Assembly: GCF_002234615.1 (NCBI RefSeq)
Contig: NZ_NMQW01000062.1
Location: 1-52,007 of the forward strand
Direction of reading: 5' to 3'
Origin: Paenibacillus rigui
GTDB taxonomy: Bacteria; Bacillota; Bacilli; Paenibacillales; NBRC-103111
DNA length: 52,007 nt
The notes beneath the pieces were generated by a model. That model was not told the DNA's origin. It ran no database searches and worked only from the letters and a program-made list of their open reading frames with translations. Position numbers and translations under genes: made by a program. Positions 1 through 10,700 of this stretch are shown here, one piece after another. Each line of letters opens with the position of its first letter. Position 1 is the stretch's first letter.

Positions 1-76
1 AAAAAAGCATGGGCTAAAGAAGCGAGGCCACTGAAAACGTTACGGCTGCATGGACGGATCATTCTTCCGATCGCTG

Positions 77-133
77 TTGTCCCCGGATTTTATCCATTTC
101 AACCCGCTTATAGCGGTCAAAATCCGGGGACAA
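77..133. repeat. Long perfect inverted repeat (hairpin)
   Basis: TTGTCCCCGGATTTT (77-91) is perfectly complementary to AAAATCCGGGGACAA (119-133). The 27-base loop holds a second small stem, CCGC/GCGG. There is no T-run of the kind a terminator needs. It lies 134 bases beyond the end of the pectate lyase gene, in a stretch (1-266) where I see no gene. It could be an interspersed REP-like element or a weak bidirectional terminator. Confidence 0.6.
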
Positions 134-266
134 AGGCGAACGCTTACGCTACAGAACGCTTCCGTCCACTCCGCTTGTTTTTCAGTAGGCTTCCGCCTCG
201 GATGGTGGTTTCTGGCTATTTGGGTCTGAAAGAATTTCTAGAACGGAAGGTCAGTTACCATTCTTC

Positions 267-2153
267 TTACTTGGAACCTGTAACCAGAGTAAGCTTGCCC
301 TTCTCAAGAGTCAGGCCCGCATCGCTTTTGGAGGCATTGCCTATGAGTTGAACATAGACTTTGTTCTCATAGTATCCGGTAGTTGCGGCAATGTTCAAAA
401 TCTTGGACGGCCATTCTCCGGTCCAGCTATAGCCTTGAATACGTTCCAGTTCAATTTCGTTGACGTTATGCTTAATGATGCCGTCGCGGCCGGAAAAAAT
501 CGGCTTGTTGGTCCCTATTTCATAGAAGCGGTACCAGATCGTTTTCTCCGGATCCGGGAGGATATAGATTCCATTCGGGTCTTTTTTATCGAATTTCATC
601 CCGTCCACGCGAACCTCCTGGAAATAACGAAGGGCGCTATCTATCGCCTTCTTTACATCAGGAGTCGGGTTCGGCAGCGACATTAAATACGCGATAATCC
701 CAACCGATTCGGAGCCCGAAATGGAAGGATGCTCATAAGCGCGCGCCTCTTTAGGCTCGTAGGTGACAGGATCGCTCTGGGCGCACCACGCGGTCAGCTG
801 TCCGTTGGCTACAATTTGCGATTTCAGTATGTAATCCAGACCCGTATCCAATGCTGTTTGGATGCTGCTGGCAACACCGTCATCCACCACATCGCTATCA
901 AACGGGAATTTCTTGTCTTTCACCAGGGTCAGGATGTTCATGACGCGAATCATCGCATTATCGTTGAAGGTGACATAGTCAGAGTAGTTGCCTCTTGCAG
1001 GGTACGTTTGCGGCCAGCCGCCGCTTGGATACTGCATTTTCAGGAGCATACCCAACCCGTCCTGTACCGCTTGTTTGTAGCGTTCATCCTTGGTCTTGCC
1101 GTACATATAGGAGAGGAATAGGATTTCATCCGTTGTCGCATTGTTATCAATGGTCGCGAGTTCAACCCCTTCTCCATTGATCCAGCTGGCTCGCTTGAAT
1201 TGACCATCCCAGGGGCCTTTTTCCTTAACGAAATTGGGCGTTTCTTTGCTCCAGCCGCCGTTGATTTGATAGGTCAAAATATGATCGGCTGTGACAGTAT
1301 CTTTCTCCATGTCCCCGGTATAATATTCCGCTTTCAGGTACGGAATCTCCTCTCCCTTGGCAGCCGGCAAAATTGTCCCGTCCGCTTCCAGGCTCTCTTC
1401 GATTTCCACACGCAGGACGGTTCGATGATCTTCGGTAATAACGGATGTGATATTTTTGACCGTCAGCGGCCTCTCCAGCTTAGGATCAAGATCGGACCAG
1501 CTGCCGGTAGCGGCGGTCAATCGGATATCACTGCCGTCGAAGGCGGATACCTTGCCGTTAAGAACGACTTCAACAATATGGGAGGATACGGCTTTAGCGC
1601 TGACCACGTCCATATAACGCACTTGCCGCAGTGCTTCGGCCAGCCTTTTCAGTTCGTCCGCAGCCAGCTTGGTTTGAGGACCAAAGCCGCCGTCGGATAG
1701 CGCGGACATATAGCCGGCTTCCGTTACGGCACCGACGTACCCTTTGCTCCAGTTCGAAATTTTATCTGCATCCTTGTAACCGTTTGCAGAGGATGCTTTC
1801 AAGGGAAGCTTCTTCGCTTTGGCAATCATGACCGCAGCTTGCTCGCGGGTTACGGCATCCTGAAGCTTGGCGGTTTGATCCGGGAAGCCGGCGATCATTC
1901 CGGCAAAACGTGCTTTTTCCAAAAGAACGCTATCCGGGGAATTCGGTTTGACATCTGTAAAATGAAAGGTGTACGGCGATTGCTCCTTCACCCCGATGGC
2001 TTGCGTTATTGCTTGGAGGAAATCCCCCCGGGTCACAGGTCCTGTGCTATCCAATGCAAAAGCGGAGATTGGACTTGCCGTTAAAGCCAGTGACAAGGCT
2101 GCAGAGAGGATGTACGTTCCAGTTTTGGGTAAACGGTGCTTTCTTCTGGGCAT
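267..2153 (-). CDS. pelA: SLH-anchored pectate lyase, family PL10 (PelA type)
   Basis: A secreted pectate lyase of 628 residues that would cleave polygalacturonate by beta-elimination outside the cell. Residues 1-34 are a signal peptide (MPRRKHR, hydrophobic core, ASPISAFA). Residues about 36-175 carry SLH-type repeats (TRGDFLQAI, FTDVKPN, AVTREQAAVMIAKA) that should bind the cell-wall polymer. The C-terminal half (about 290-610) has the PL10 pattern NGGWSKE, ATIDNNATTDEI, PSGGWPQTYP and a conserved region near IWYRFYEI. An AAGGAGTG ribosome site sits at a normal distance from the ATG at 2153. N-terminal rather than C-terminal SLH domains make the enzyme face outward. The middle segment (175-285) looks like a beta-rich linker. 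The nearest upstream gene on this strand is the RCC1 SLH protein, separated by a GC-rich hairpin, so the lyase is probably transcribed on its own. Confidence 0.9.
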   Translation of the reverse strand: MPRRKHRLPKTGTYILSAALSLALTASPISAFALDSTGPVTRGDFLQAITQAIGVKEQSPYTFHFTDVKPNSPDSVLLEKARFAGMIAGFPDQTAKLQDAVTREQAAVMIAKAKKLPLKASSANGYKDADKISNWSKGYVGAVTEAGYMSALSDGGFGPQTKLAADELKRLAEALRQVRYMDVVSAKAVSSHIVEVVLNGKVSAFDGSDIRLTAATGSWSDLDPKLERPLTVKNITSVITEDHRTVLRVEIEESLEADGTILPAAKGEEIPYLKAEYYTGDMEKDTVTADHILTYQINGGWSKETPNFVKEKGPWDGQFKRASWINGEGVELATIDNNATTDEILFLSYMYGKTKDERYKQAVQDGLGMLLKMQYPSGGWPQTYPARGNYSDYVTFNDNAMIRVMNILTLVKDKKFPFDSDVVDDGVASSIQTALDTGLDYILKSQIVANGQLTAWCAQSDPVTYEPKEARAYEHPSISGSESVGIIAYLMSLPNPTPDVKKAIDSALRYFQEVRVDGMKFDKKDPNGIYILPDPEKTIWYRFYEIGTNKPIFSGRDGIIKHNVNEIELERIQGYSWTGEWPSKILNIAATTGYYENKVYVQLIGNASKSDAGLTLEKGKLTLVTGSK

Positions 2154-2328
2154 TTTTAAACACTCCTTGTGGGGGCAGTCTGAAATTCAACCCCATTATA
2201 GGTGAAGTGAACATCACAGTATATATGCGCCAGACAACTTATACCAAAATATGCCCGATTTAATCGAATCCATCGTGAATGGCGAGGGAGACGGCAGCCT
2301 CCGGCATATATTCCTCTTTACTTACGAC

Positions 2329-2357
2329 GAACCCCCGACCGTAGGGGCCGGGGGTTC
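2329..2357 (-). terminator. GC-rich hairpin after the RCC1 SLH gene
   Basis: GAACCCCCG (2329-2337) pairs with CGGGGGTTC (2349-2357) around an 11-base loop, 25 bases past the stop at 2382. The stem is strong, but the following minus-strand bases are not a clean T-run, so termination is probable rather than certain. Confidence 0.45.
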
Positions 2358-2381
2358 AACTTTCGCGCTAATGATGAATAT

Positions 2382-5300
2382 TCATTGGGCAGGCTTTTCC
2401 AGCTTCAGCAGGCGCAGCAGAGCAACCCCCGCTTGAGCGCGCGTCGTATAGTCCTTGGTCCAGAAACGATTGTCCCCGTAACCGGACAAAATGCCAAGCT
2501 GCTTGAGCTTATAGACATGAGGCTTTCCCCACAGAGGAATGTCTGCATCGTCTGCATAGATTGCAGGGCTGCCCTCGGTTTCGAGCCTGATCGCTCTTGC
2601 CAGCATGGCCGACAGCTCAGTTCGGTCTATCGACTTTTGCGGATAATACTTGCCATCAGGGTACCCCTCGCTAATCCCCCTCGCCGCTGCAGCTGCAACT
2701 GCACTCTTCGCCCACTTGGGAATATCCCTGGCATCTGTGAAGGAGGATGAAGACGTGTCCCCACCGGTTGGGATTTTCATAGCCCGCACCAGCATAACCG
2801 TGAACTCAGCCCTCGTAATGTACCGATCCGGTTCGTAAGAAATGTCCGATATCCCCATAACGATTCCCATCTTCGAGGCCTCGCACACTTCCTTCTCCGC
2901 CCAGTGACCCTTCAGGTCGATAAACGGACAAGTATAGCCGGCTTCCGCTTTGGTCCGATGAATGGTCAGAACGTACGTTTTCGAAATCCCGTTGACCGAC
3001 TTCACGACAATCTCGTTTCGATTATCGCCGACGTCCAGCGGAACGGTTACCCCGCCGGTTACGATCCTGCCGTTAATGGACACGGTCGACTGGCTATTCT
3101 CGGCTTGTCCCCGGATTTCCACCTGTGCAGCTGTGGTTTGCACTTGATAGTCCAGAAGGTCCTTCCGGAATGCCGGTGTAAATACAAGCTCCATTCCATG
3201 CTCCAATACCTGCAGTGATTGAAGCTGGGCATCATCGGATAATTCGCTTCCGCTACTGCTACTGCTGTCACTATCACCGCCACTGGTAGTGCCGGAGGCA
3301 GCGGCACGGGTCACTGTTACCGTGTATGTTTTTGCCGCGCCGTTCAGTGCTGTCACGCGAACTTCCATCGTGTTGGCGCCTACGTCCAAGCTTAACGGCG
3401 GGCTTGCTTGACCGCCAGGTACAATCTGTGGCAAACCGCCCTGCAAGCTAACCGAAACCGTATCCGTCTCATCTATAACGGCAGGGGTCACTCTTATGCT
3501 GCTTACCTCATTCGCCACATTGGCTGCATATTGAATCGTCCCGGGTGCAAAGACGGGATTCAGTGTTCCGGCCGATATCATCATATTGCCCAGCTCGGCG
3601 GTGGATTGATCCAGCCGGAACCGATTCGAGACTGCATGCACTGCATTGCCCGCCGCATCCTGAGCCCGGACGTGCAGATACCGGTCTCCGTCCACTCCCC
3701 CGAACGAGATTTCACTGCCGTTCGCGAAAGGTTTCCACCCCGCCGACGGCTCGGTCGTATCGGCCGCCCACGCATAGGCCAACGCTGGGGAGCTCACTCC
3801 GCTGCCTGCATCGGAAACTGTCACTGACGTCGAAGCAGTCACCGCCCAGCTCTCGCTTCCGTCTGTGCCAAAAGCAACCGTTGATGGCGTCTCGTCAATA
3901 TGCACTGCCAGCGGAAGTGAAGCTGTATTCCCTGCTGTATCGGTTATCCGAAAGAGGAGCGCATGTTTACCTTCCTGCTGAAGCCGAATCGGCGCATTGT
4001 TCACGTAGGATTGAGGTACGCCGCCATCCAGCATATAGGTGAGGCTCGCGATGCCGCTCGCACCGGCTTCTGCGTAGACACTCGCTGTGACCCCGGCATT
4101 CGTCCAAGTCCCGCTTGTGTAGGAGCTTCCGTCGGCCTTCACAAGCGTCGGCGTCAGCTTGAGCCCGGTTTTACTGATTTTCACAGTGCGTTGTTCCAAC
4201 GCTACATTTCCTGCTGAATCAACTGCCCGGACGAAAAAAGGGAATTCCCCTTCATTTTGCAGCTGAACCTCCGATGTGTACCCGTGCCATGTCGTACCGC
4301 CGTCCGCCGAATAGGTAAGGTCGGTGATGCCGCCGGCATCCGCAGCGTTCACCCTCACCGTTACCTCCTGACTGGTCCATGTGTTATCCATATACGCATT
4401 TCCGTCCGCTGTCACCATCGTGATGATAACGTTCGGCGCTGCGTTGTCCAACCGGAACCGGTTCGACACGGTATGGGCCACATTGCCAACCCGATCCCGC
4501 GCCCGGATATGCAGATATGTATCTCCGTTCGTCCCACCTGCCGTGAGTGTATCTCCGCTCGCAAAATGCGACCAGCCCCCTGTCGGCTCTGTTGTATCTG
4601 CAGACCACGCGTATTCCAGCGTAGCCGTATCCAACCCGCTTTCGGTATCGGTTACCGCCACCGTTGTCGATGCCGATTGTGTATGGCTTTCGTTTCCGTC
4701 CGTGCCGAAGAGAATCAAAGGCGGCGTCGAATCGCGCCGCACCGTAACTGCATAGGTCTTGCCCGGCTTGATGTAGGGTTCAACACGGACAGGGACCGTC
4801 GTTGTTGACCCTGCCGATAGGCTGACGGGAACAGCTGTCCCGCTCGGCTGCACCTGACCGTCAATCAGCAGGGCAGCATGCGCCGAATCGGTTAGCATGG
4901 CGGTTACAGCGATTGTGGCGGTTGATGCGCCTACATACTGGTAGGTATAGGAGGTAACCGAGGGGGCGAATGACGGACTCAGCGCTCCAGTGCTGATGGA
5001 TAAATCACTGAGATTGGCATTGCCCGGCACGTTCGTCTCACCATCTGCATTATCTCCCCAGGCAACTACCGTACCGTCGGCCTTGAGAGCCATAGAATGG
5101 CCGTATCCCGCTGCAATGGCAACAACATGGTTTAACCCCGCGGGCACCGTCGATTGACCGAAATCATTGTTGCCCCAAGCAACGACAGTGCCATCTGACT
5201 TCAGCGCCAGCGAATGCCATTCGCCCGCTGCAACAGCGATTGCGTTGCTTAAACCCGCCGGTATTGCCGTTTGGCCATAATTATAGGTGCTGTTGCTTCC

Positions 5301-6791
5301 CCAAGCGACAACAGTTCCGTCCGATTTCAATGCAAGCGAATGATTGCCGCCTGCCGCCACGGCGACGACGTCGCTCAGCCCCGTCACTCCGGACACTTGA
5401 CCGTCACTATCGTTTCCCCAGGCAGCGATGGTGCCGTCAGATTTCAGCGCCAACGCATGGTACGTTCCAGCGGCGATGTCCACCACACCGCTAAGACCTG
5501 CGGGAACGTTGGTTTGACCCAATGAATTAGAGCCCCAGGCTCTAACGGTGCCATCCGACTGCAGCGCCATCGAATACCAGCCATTCGCATCGACTTTGAC
5601 GACCCCGTCCAAATCTGTCGGCATATTCGACTTCGCGATGTTATGCCCCCAGACAACGACGGTGCCGTCTGACTTCAGCGCCACGGAATGATACCTTCCT
5701 GCGGCAATGGCAGCTACGCCTGTGAGGCCCGCCGCTACCGTCGATTCACCGTAATCGTTTCTTCCCCAGGCATCAATGATGCCATCCGACCTTAATGCCA
5801 TTGAATGCGATCCGCCACCGGAGATCGCCTTCGCTTTGACCGGGATGGAAACATTCCCTGGGGCAGTCGATTGACCGTCCCCATTATCTCCCCAAGCCAT
5901 GATGGTATCATCCAGTTGCAACGCCATTGAATGTCCTTTGCCGGCCGCGACAGCCACAACGTGGTTCAGGCCTGCGGGAATCGCTGCCTGACCGGATTGG
6001 TTACTGCCCCAAATGACAACGGAGCCATCCGACTTCAATGCCAGTGCATGGGCTTCGCCCGCTGCGATGGCAACCACCTTGTCGAGCCCGGAGGGGACGG
6101 ACGTTTGGGCAACATTGCTTTTCCCCCAGGCGACGACTTCCCCGTTCGATTTCAACGCTAACGAGTAAGCGTCTCCGGCTGCGATAGCGACAACATCAAC
6201 AAGACCCGGAGGCACAGCCGATTCACCATAGGTATTGCTTCCCCAGCTGACCAGGGTACCGTCCGATTTCAGTGCCAGCGCATGCTCATTTCCTGCAGCA
6301 ATGGCGATGACATGGTTTAACCCCGCGGGCACCGCCGTTTGACCGGAGCTGTTACTGCCCCAAGCAACGACTTCCCCATTCGACTTCAATGCCAGCGAAT
6401 ACGATCCGTTTGCAGCGATGGCGACAACACCGCTTAACCCTATCGGCACATTGATTTGCCCAACATCATTCTTCCCCCATGCAACCACTTCCCCGTTCGC
6501 CTTCAGCGCCAAAGAATGGGAACTGCCTGCCGCAACGGCCTTCACGCCGTTAAGATCGGAAGGCACGATAGCCTGACCATCATCGTTTTTACCCCAAGCC
6601 TGTACGGTACCATCCCGCTTGAGTGCCAGTGAATGGAAACTCCCCGCAGCGATGGCACCGATTCGTGCACTCCCCCTGTCCCAATCTCCTCCTGCAGCCG
6701 CATGAACGGAGCCATCCTCCGTCACGACACACATCCACAGCAAGAAAATGGCCAGCACAATCCGTGCCGTTTTCCCCAGATTTCTATTCAA
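2382..6791 (-). CDS. SLH surface protein with 14 RCC1 repeats and Ig/cadherin-like domains
   Basis: A 1469-residue exported wall protein of unknown ligand. After a signal peptide (to about residue 32) come 14 RCC1-type repeats of about 39 residues, each with a core like AIAAG-HSLALKSDGTVVAWG and ending GLNHV. Repeats 7 and 14 share a distinct ending (WGDN-DG, then PGN), so the array reads as two seven-bladed propellers. Then follow a cadherin-like beta-sandwich domain (LSDLSISTGALSPSFAP), two related modules beginning FGTDG-ES, Ig-like modules with DSAGNVA-type motifs, a second cadherin-like domain, a Ser-rich linker, a third beta domain, and three SLH motifs at the end (FIDLKGHWAE, PDRYITRAEF, DYTTRAQAGVAL). 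The start is probably TTG at 6791 behind GAGAGAGG; a downstream start is possible. RCC1 propellers are protein-interaction platforms, so adhesion is a reasonable but unproved role. Confidence 0.85.
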   Translation of the reverse strand: MNRNLGKTARIVLAIFLLWMCVVTEDGSVHAAAGGDWDRGSARIGAIAAGSFHSLALKRDGTVQAWGKNDDGQAIVPSDLNGVKAVAAGSSHSLALKANGEVVAWGKNDVGQINVPIGLSGVVAIAANGSYSLALKSNGEVVAWGSNSSGQTAVPAGLNHVIAIAAGNEHALALKSDGTLVSWGSNTYGESAVPPGLVDVVAIAAGDAYSLALKSNGEVVAWGKSNVAQTSVPSGLDKVVAIAAGEAHALALKSDGSVVIWGSNQSGQAAIPAGLNHVVAVAAGKGHSMALQLDDTIMAWGDNGDGQSTAPGNVSIPVKAKAISGGGSHSMALRSDGIIDAWGRNDYGESTVAAGLTGVAAIAAGRYHSVALKSDGTVVVWGHNIAKSNMPTDLDGVVKVDANGWYSMALQSDGTVRAWGSNSLGQTNVPAGLSGVVDIAAGTYHALALKSDGTIAAWGNDSDGQVSGVTGLSDVVAVAAGGNHSLALKSDGTVVAWGSNSTYNYGQTAIPAGLSNAIAVAAGEWHSLALKSDGTVVAWGNNDFGQSTVPAGLNHVVAIAAGYGHSMALKADGTVVAWGDNADGETNVPGNANLSDLSISTGALSPSFAPSVTSYTYQYVGASTATIAVTAMLTDSAHAALLIDGQVQPSGTAVPVSLSAGSTTTVPVRVEPYIKPGKTYAVTVRRDSTPPLILFGTDGNESHTQSASTTVAVTDTESGLDTATLEYAWSADTTEPTGGWSHFASGDTLTAGGTNGDTYLHIRARDRVGNVAHTVSNRFRLDNAAPNVIITMVTADGNAYMDNTWTSQEVTVRVNAADAGGITDLTYSADGGTTWHGYTSEVQLQNEGEFPFFVRAVDSAGNVALEQRTVKISKTGLKLTPTLVKADGSSYTSGTWTNAGVTASVYAEAGASGIASLTYMLDGGVPQSYVNNAPIRLQQEGKHALLFRITDTAGNTASLPLAVHIDETPSTVAFGTDGSESWAVTASTSVTVSDAGSGVSSPALAYAWAADTTEPSAGWKPFANGSEISFGGVDGDRYLHVRAQDAAGNAVHAVSNRFRLDQSTAELGNMMISAGTLNPVFAPGTIQYAANVANEVSSIRVTPAVIDETDTVSVSLQGGLPQIVPGGQASPPLSLDVGANTMEVRVTALNGAAKTYTVTVTRAAASGTTSGGDSDSSSSSGSELSDDAQLQSLQVLEHGMELVFTPAFRKDLLDYQVQTTAAQVEIRGQAENSQSTVSINGRIVTGGVTVPLDVGDNRNEIVVKSVNGISKTYVLTIHRTKAEAGYTCPFIDLKGHWAEKEVCEASKMGIVMGISDISYEPDRYITRAEFTVMLVRAMKIPTGGDTSSSSFTDARDIPKWAKSAVAAAAARGISEGYPDGKYYPQKSIDRTELSAMLARAIRLETEGSPAIYADDADIPLWGKPHVYKLKQLGILSGYGDNRFWTKDYTTRAQAGVALLRLLKLEKPAQ

Positions 6792-7113
6792 CTCGAAACA
6801 TCCTCTCTCCGATATTCTTTCCCAGCGATCTTCCTATTCGCCACCTGATTCTTATCAGGAACAAGCCTGATTCCGCCTCTTTTGTCACTAGCCCCCTACT
6901 TCTCTTTATCGTTTCTCACGTATCGCCCGCCGATATTTACGACTGCGCATGAGTTCTGCAGCACATCTCAGCTCCTACCTTTATCGGATTAATTGAACCA
7001 TCATCAGCTTGAATAAACATCATATTACACTTCGACTGTCGCGCCCCTTTTCCTGCTTTGGGAATTTTTCGGATAAAAATTAAACAGTTCTATTGATATG
7101 CAAAAAGATATGC

Positions 7114-7156
7114 AAAAGGAGCTCTGCCACGGTACTTCAGTGGCCAAGCTCCTTTT
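7114..7156. repeat. Hairpin repeat, copy 1 (terminator-like)
   Basis: AAAAGGAGC (7114-7122) pairs with GCTCCTTTT (7148-7156), with an inner TGCCAC/GTGGC stem around the loop GGTACTTCA. A nearly identical copy is at 51130-51171. The A-start and T-end make it look like a bidirectional terminator. Both copies are followed by GGATTTA and an ATATGGAGA-like stretch matching the recombinase remnant at 44.0 kb, so the hairpin probably travelled with that element. Confidence 0.7.
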
Positions 7157-7163
7157 CGTTTGT

Positions 7164-7300
7164 CTGGATTTAATAATATATGGAGATGAGGGAAAGTGGC
7201 GAAATCTTCATCTCCCGCTCCCGATATCTACTCGACGAGGACAACCTTAGCGGCAGATTTCGATGCCGGGCCCCCTGTCCCCCGGTCCGAGCGGGACTGA
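7164..7300 (+). repeat. Decayed recombinase-element segment, copy 1
   Basis: GGATTTA-AATATATGGAGATGAGG and the following CATCTCCCGCTCCCG-CTACTCGACGAGGAC align with the 3' part of the serine-recombinase remnant near 44014-44093. Bases 7228-7271 match 16466-16509 at about 40 of 44 positions by my count. No open frame survives. The rest of the 6792-7703 interval holds only this, the hairpin at 7114, the coding remnant at 7328-7577, and AT-rich sequence upstream of the RCC1 gene. Confidence 0.6.
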
Positions 7301-7327
7301 ACCCTTGACCGGGGGACTCTCTCCCCT

Positions 7328-7577
7328 CAGTGTCTCCCTCGCATAACTGCTGCCTATCAGTACAACAATATTTATTTAAAAACGTTCCAATCGCAGCATC
7401 ACTGCCTATGGTCACATTTATTAAAGCCCCGGTTCCGTTATCTTTGATTACGACCGTTTGAGTATCAGGGTCCCACTCGACCTGAGATCTAAGCTGTTCA
7501 GAGAATAGATGATACATAATATTTATGAACATGTGATCTAATCGAAAGGTCCTCTCCGTTGCCTTCATAATAAACAC
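7328..7577 (-). pseudogene. Remnant of a copper-amine-oxidase-N-like (stalk) domain
   Basis: The frame contains EQLRSQVEWDPDTQTVVIK, followed by GALINVTIGSDAAIG. This is the pattern of the copper amine oxidase N-terminal-like domain common in Paenibacillus envelope proteins (VeWD-tqTVti, then an iGs segment). Nothing recognisable precedes it, and the frame then runs into the antisense of a recombinase-element repeat, so it is a fragment without a plausible complete protein. The family call rests on a short segment. A shorter overlapping frame to 7704 shows no recognisable domain. Confidence 0.4.
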
Positions 7578-7599
7578 CGACCCTTTCGGATCGGTGTTT
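7572..7599 (-). terminator. Candidate terminator after the propeller SLH gene
   Basis: AAACACCGA (7572-7580) pairs with TCGGTGTTT (7591-7599). On the minus strand the stem is followed by ATTATG, a weak T-rich tail. It lies about 105 bases beyond the stop at 7704. The motif CCGACCCTTTCGGA occurs here and again at about 7688-7700, just beside the stop. Confidence 0.4.
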
Positions 7600-7703
7600 G
7601 TTCATGCTTTCCAGAAAGGAAAGGCTTCTTTTATACAATTGCAGATCGGGACGGAAAAACAATTCATCCCGAAAGTCAGTGCCGTTTCCGACCCTTTCGG
7701 ACA

Positions 7704-10700
7704 TTAGTTCAAGGAATCCAAGAGATTCTTAATTTGAGGGTTAAGGTTCAGTACATTCAATACTACTGTTAGAGCCTCCACACGGGTGGCCTTGCCCTTC
7801 GGATCAAATACGCCATCACTCTTGCCAGTGATAACACCCGCTTCTGCTGCATCCTTGATTGCGTTCGCTGCATAGGGGCTTGCACTAGACATATCCGTAA
7901 AATTGCCTTTGGAAGCATCTTTATTCATATGATCCAAGTTTACAATTCGAGATAGGATGATGACGATTTCTTCGCGGCTGATCGTTTGGTCCGGCTTGAA
8001 TGTTCCGTCGCTATAACCATCAAGTACCCCTGCGCTAACGAGTTTTTCAATAGCATCTTTTGCCCAGTGACTGCTAACATCACTTAGAGCAACGGAATGA
8101 CCAGTCCCCCCGCTAATATCGAATACGCGAGAAATGAGCGTTGCGAACTCCGCACGTGTGATATTACCGTTAGGATGGAACTTGCCATCCCCATAACCAT
8201 CGATAATGTGCAGCTTCACGAACGTATCGATCGTCTTTTCAGCCCAGTGCCCTTTAGTGTCAGTTAATTCAACCTTATCATTAGCTTTTTTAGCTTCCGT
8301 TATCTTGGACTCGATAGCTTTAATTAAGTTTGCTACATTAACAACGCTACTCTTGAATGCATCAACCGTAGGATTCGTAGGTTCAGGAGTAGGTGTTGGA
8401 TCAGATGTTACAGGTGGGGCTGTAGTCGGTGACGGCGTTCCTCCTCTTGTTGATTTTGATTTTGATGTTGATGTTGATGTAGGTGTTGCACTTGCAGCAT
8501 TCGAATACGTACTTTCCGTAACTGTATTGGCTGCGGATATTTTGAAGTAATACAGGCTGCCATTCGTTAACCCAGTCACTTGATATGCAAGTGCTGTTAC
8601 TGCAGCAGGAGTGCTAATTAAATGATAGGTTACATTGTCTAGTGATTGATAGACATTATAATAAGTTGCTCCTGTAACTGACGACCAAGTTAAATTAATT
8701 TGTGAATTTCCAGCAGTGGCAGCAAGATTGGTTGGTGCTGCAAGAACTACTGGTGCACTCGGTGTTACAGTATTGGAAATAGCAGATGCCACGCTTTTGC
8801 CCACGCCATTAATCGCCTTTACCGTAAAGGTATAGGCCGTTCCATTCGTTAGGCCAGTTATCGTAATCGGGCTTGCTGCCCCTGTAACAATGATATTACC
8901 CGGTGAAGAAGTAACCTCATAGCCCGTGATTGGTCTTCCTCCGTTATCCGTTGGAGTCGTAAAGGTAATTGTCGCTTGGCTGTTACCTGCGACAGCGGTA
9001 ATGCCCGTTGGCGCTCCCGGAACTGCTATCGGCATTGCGCTCACTTGATTGGAAGCCGCACTTTCTCCTCCAGGGTTAACTGCCTTCACGACAAAATAAT
9101 AGTTCGCTCCGTTGGTCAAGCCTGTCACCGTACTGCTGTACACCGAGCCGCTCACTGTGGCGACTTCGTTTCCATAGGTTCCCGAGGTCACGCTTTGGAA
9201 TACTTTGTAACCAGTCGAACCGTTTACCGGATTCCAAGTAAGCGTTACTTGTGCATTGCCTGCAACAGGTGACTGCAGTACTGGGGCCCCAGGTATTGGA
9301 ACTTGCGGCGTTACGCTCACTGCGCTGGAGTCAGCGCTATTCCCGGCAGCATTCGTCGCAACGACTGTAAACGTATATGCGGTTCCATTCGTTAAGCCTG
9401 CGATCGTGATCGGACTTGTTGCTCCGGTAGCCGTCAAGCCTCCCGGATTAGCGGTTACCGTGTAGCCCGTAATCGCGGTGCCTCCTTCATTAACAGGAGC
9501 CGTAAAGCTGATGGTGGCTTGTCCATCGCCTGCCGCCGCCGATACTCCGGATGGAGCGTCGGGTATGAGCGATACATGTGCCATACCCAAACTTCCTATC
9601 GCATACAGCGTGCCGTTTACATACAAGATTCTCATTTTGCTCGGCGAGCCGATCATCTGCGTCCACGTCGTGCCGTTGTACGACCATACGTCGTTGCTGC
9701 CGTTGAACGTCCCTGCATACAGCGTGCCGTTTACATTGACCAAGGAAAACACATTGCTCGGCGAGCCACTCATCTGTGTCCACGTCGTGCCGTTGTACGA
9801 CCATGCGCCGTTGTTGAGTCTATTCGTCCCCGCATACAACGTGCCGTTTACATTGACCAAGGAATACACATAGTTCGGCGAGCCGGGCATCTGCTTCCAC
9901 GTCGTGCCGTTGTACGACCATACGCTGTTGTAATTTGTTCCCGCATACAACGTGCCGTTTACATTGAACAAGGAATCTACACCAGTATTTGGAAAACCTG
10001 GCATCTGCGTCCACGTCGTGCCGTTGTACGACCATACGCCGTTGCTGCCGTATATGCCGCTGTCCGTCCCTGCATACAGCGTGCCGTTTACATTGACCAA
10101 GGAATTCACATTGCTCGGCGAGCCGGGCATCTGCGTCCACGTCGTGCCGTTGTACGACCATACGCCGTTGCCGCCGTTGTACGTCCCCGCATACAACGTG
10201 CCGTTTACATTGACCAAGGAATTCACATTGCTCGGTGAGCCGATCATCTGCATCCACGTCGTGCCGTTGTACGACCATACTTCGTTGTTGATCCCGTTAC
10301 CCGTCCCCGCATACATCGTGCCGTTTACATTGATCAAGGAAGTCACATTGCACGGCGTGCCGCTCCACGTACCATTACTGTATGACGATACGTCACAGCT
10401 GCCGTTATTCGTTCCCGCATACAGCGTGTTGTTTACTTCAGCCAAGGAAGCCACATTGCTCGGCGAGCCGGTCATCTGCGTCCACGCGCCGTTACTGTAC
10501 GACCATACGTCGTTGCTGCCATTCTGAGTCCCCGCATACAGCGTGCCATTGACATTTTGCAAGGAAGCCACATTGCTCGGCGAGCCGGTCATCTGCGTCC
10601 ACGCGCCGTTACTGTACGACCATACGTCGTCGCTGCCATTCTGAGTCCCCGCATACAGCGTGCCGTTTACATTGACCAAGGAATACACATTGCTCGGCGA

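Noticed and set aside
3408-4808. Plus-strand frames of 139-183 residues over the RCC1 SLH gene
   Set aside because: Rich in Arg, His, Pro and Cys, opposite a clearly coding gene with domain structure; typical antisense frames of GC-rich coding sequence.
7498-7704. 68-residue minus-strand frame after the propeller SLH gene
   Set aside because: No domain, no ribosome site, overlaps a terminator-like hairpin and the copper-amine-oxidase-like remnant in another frame.
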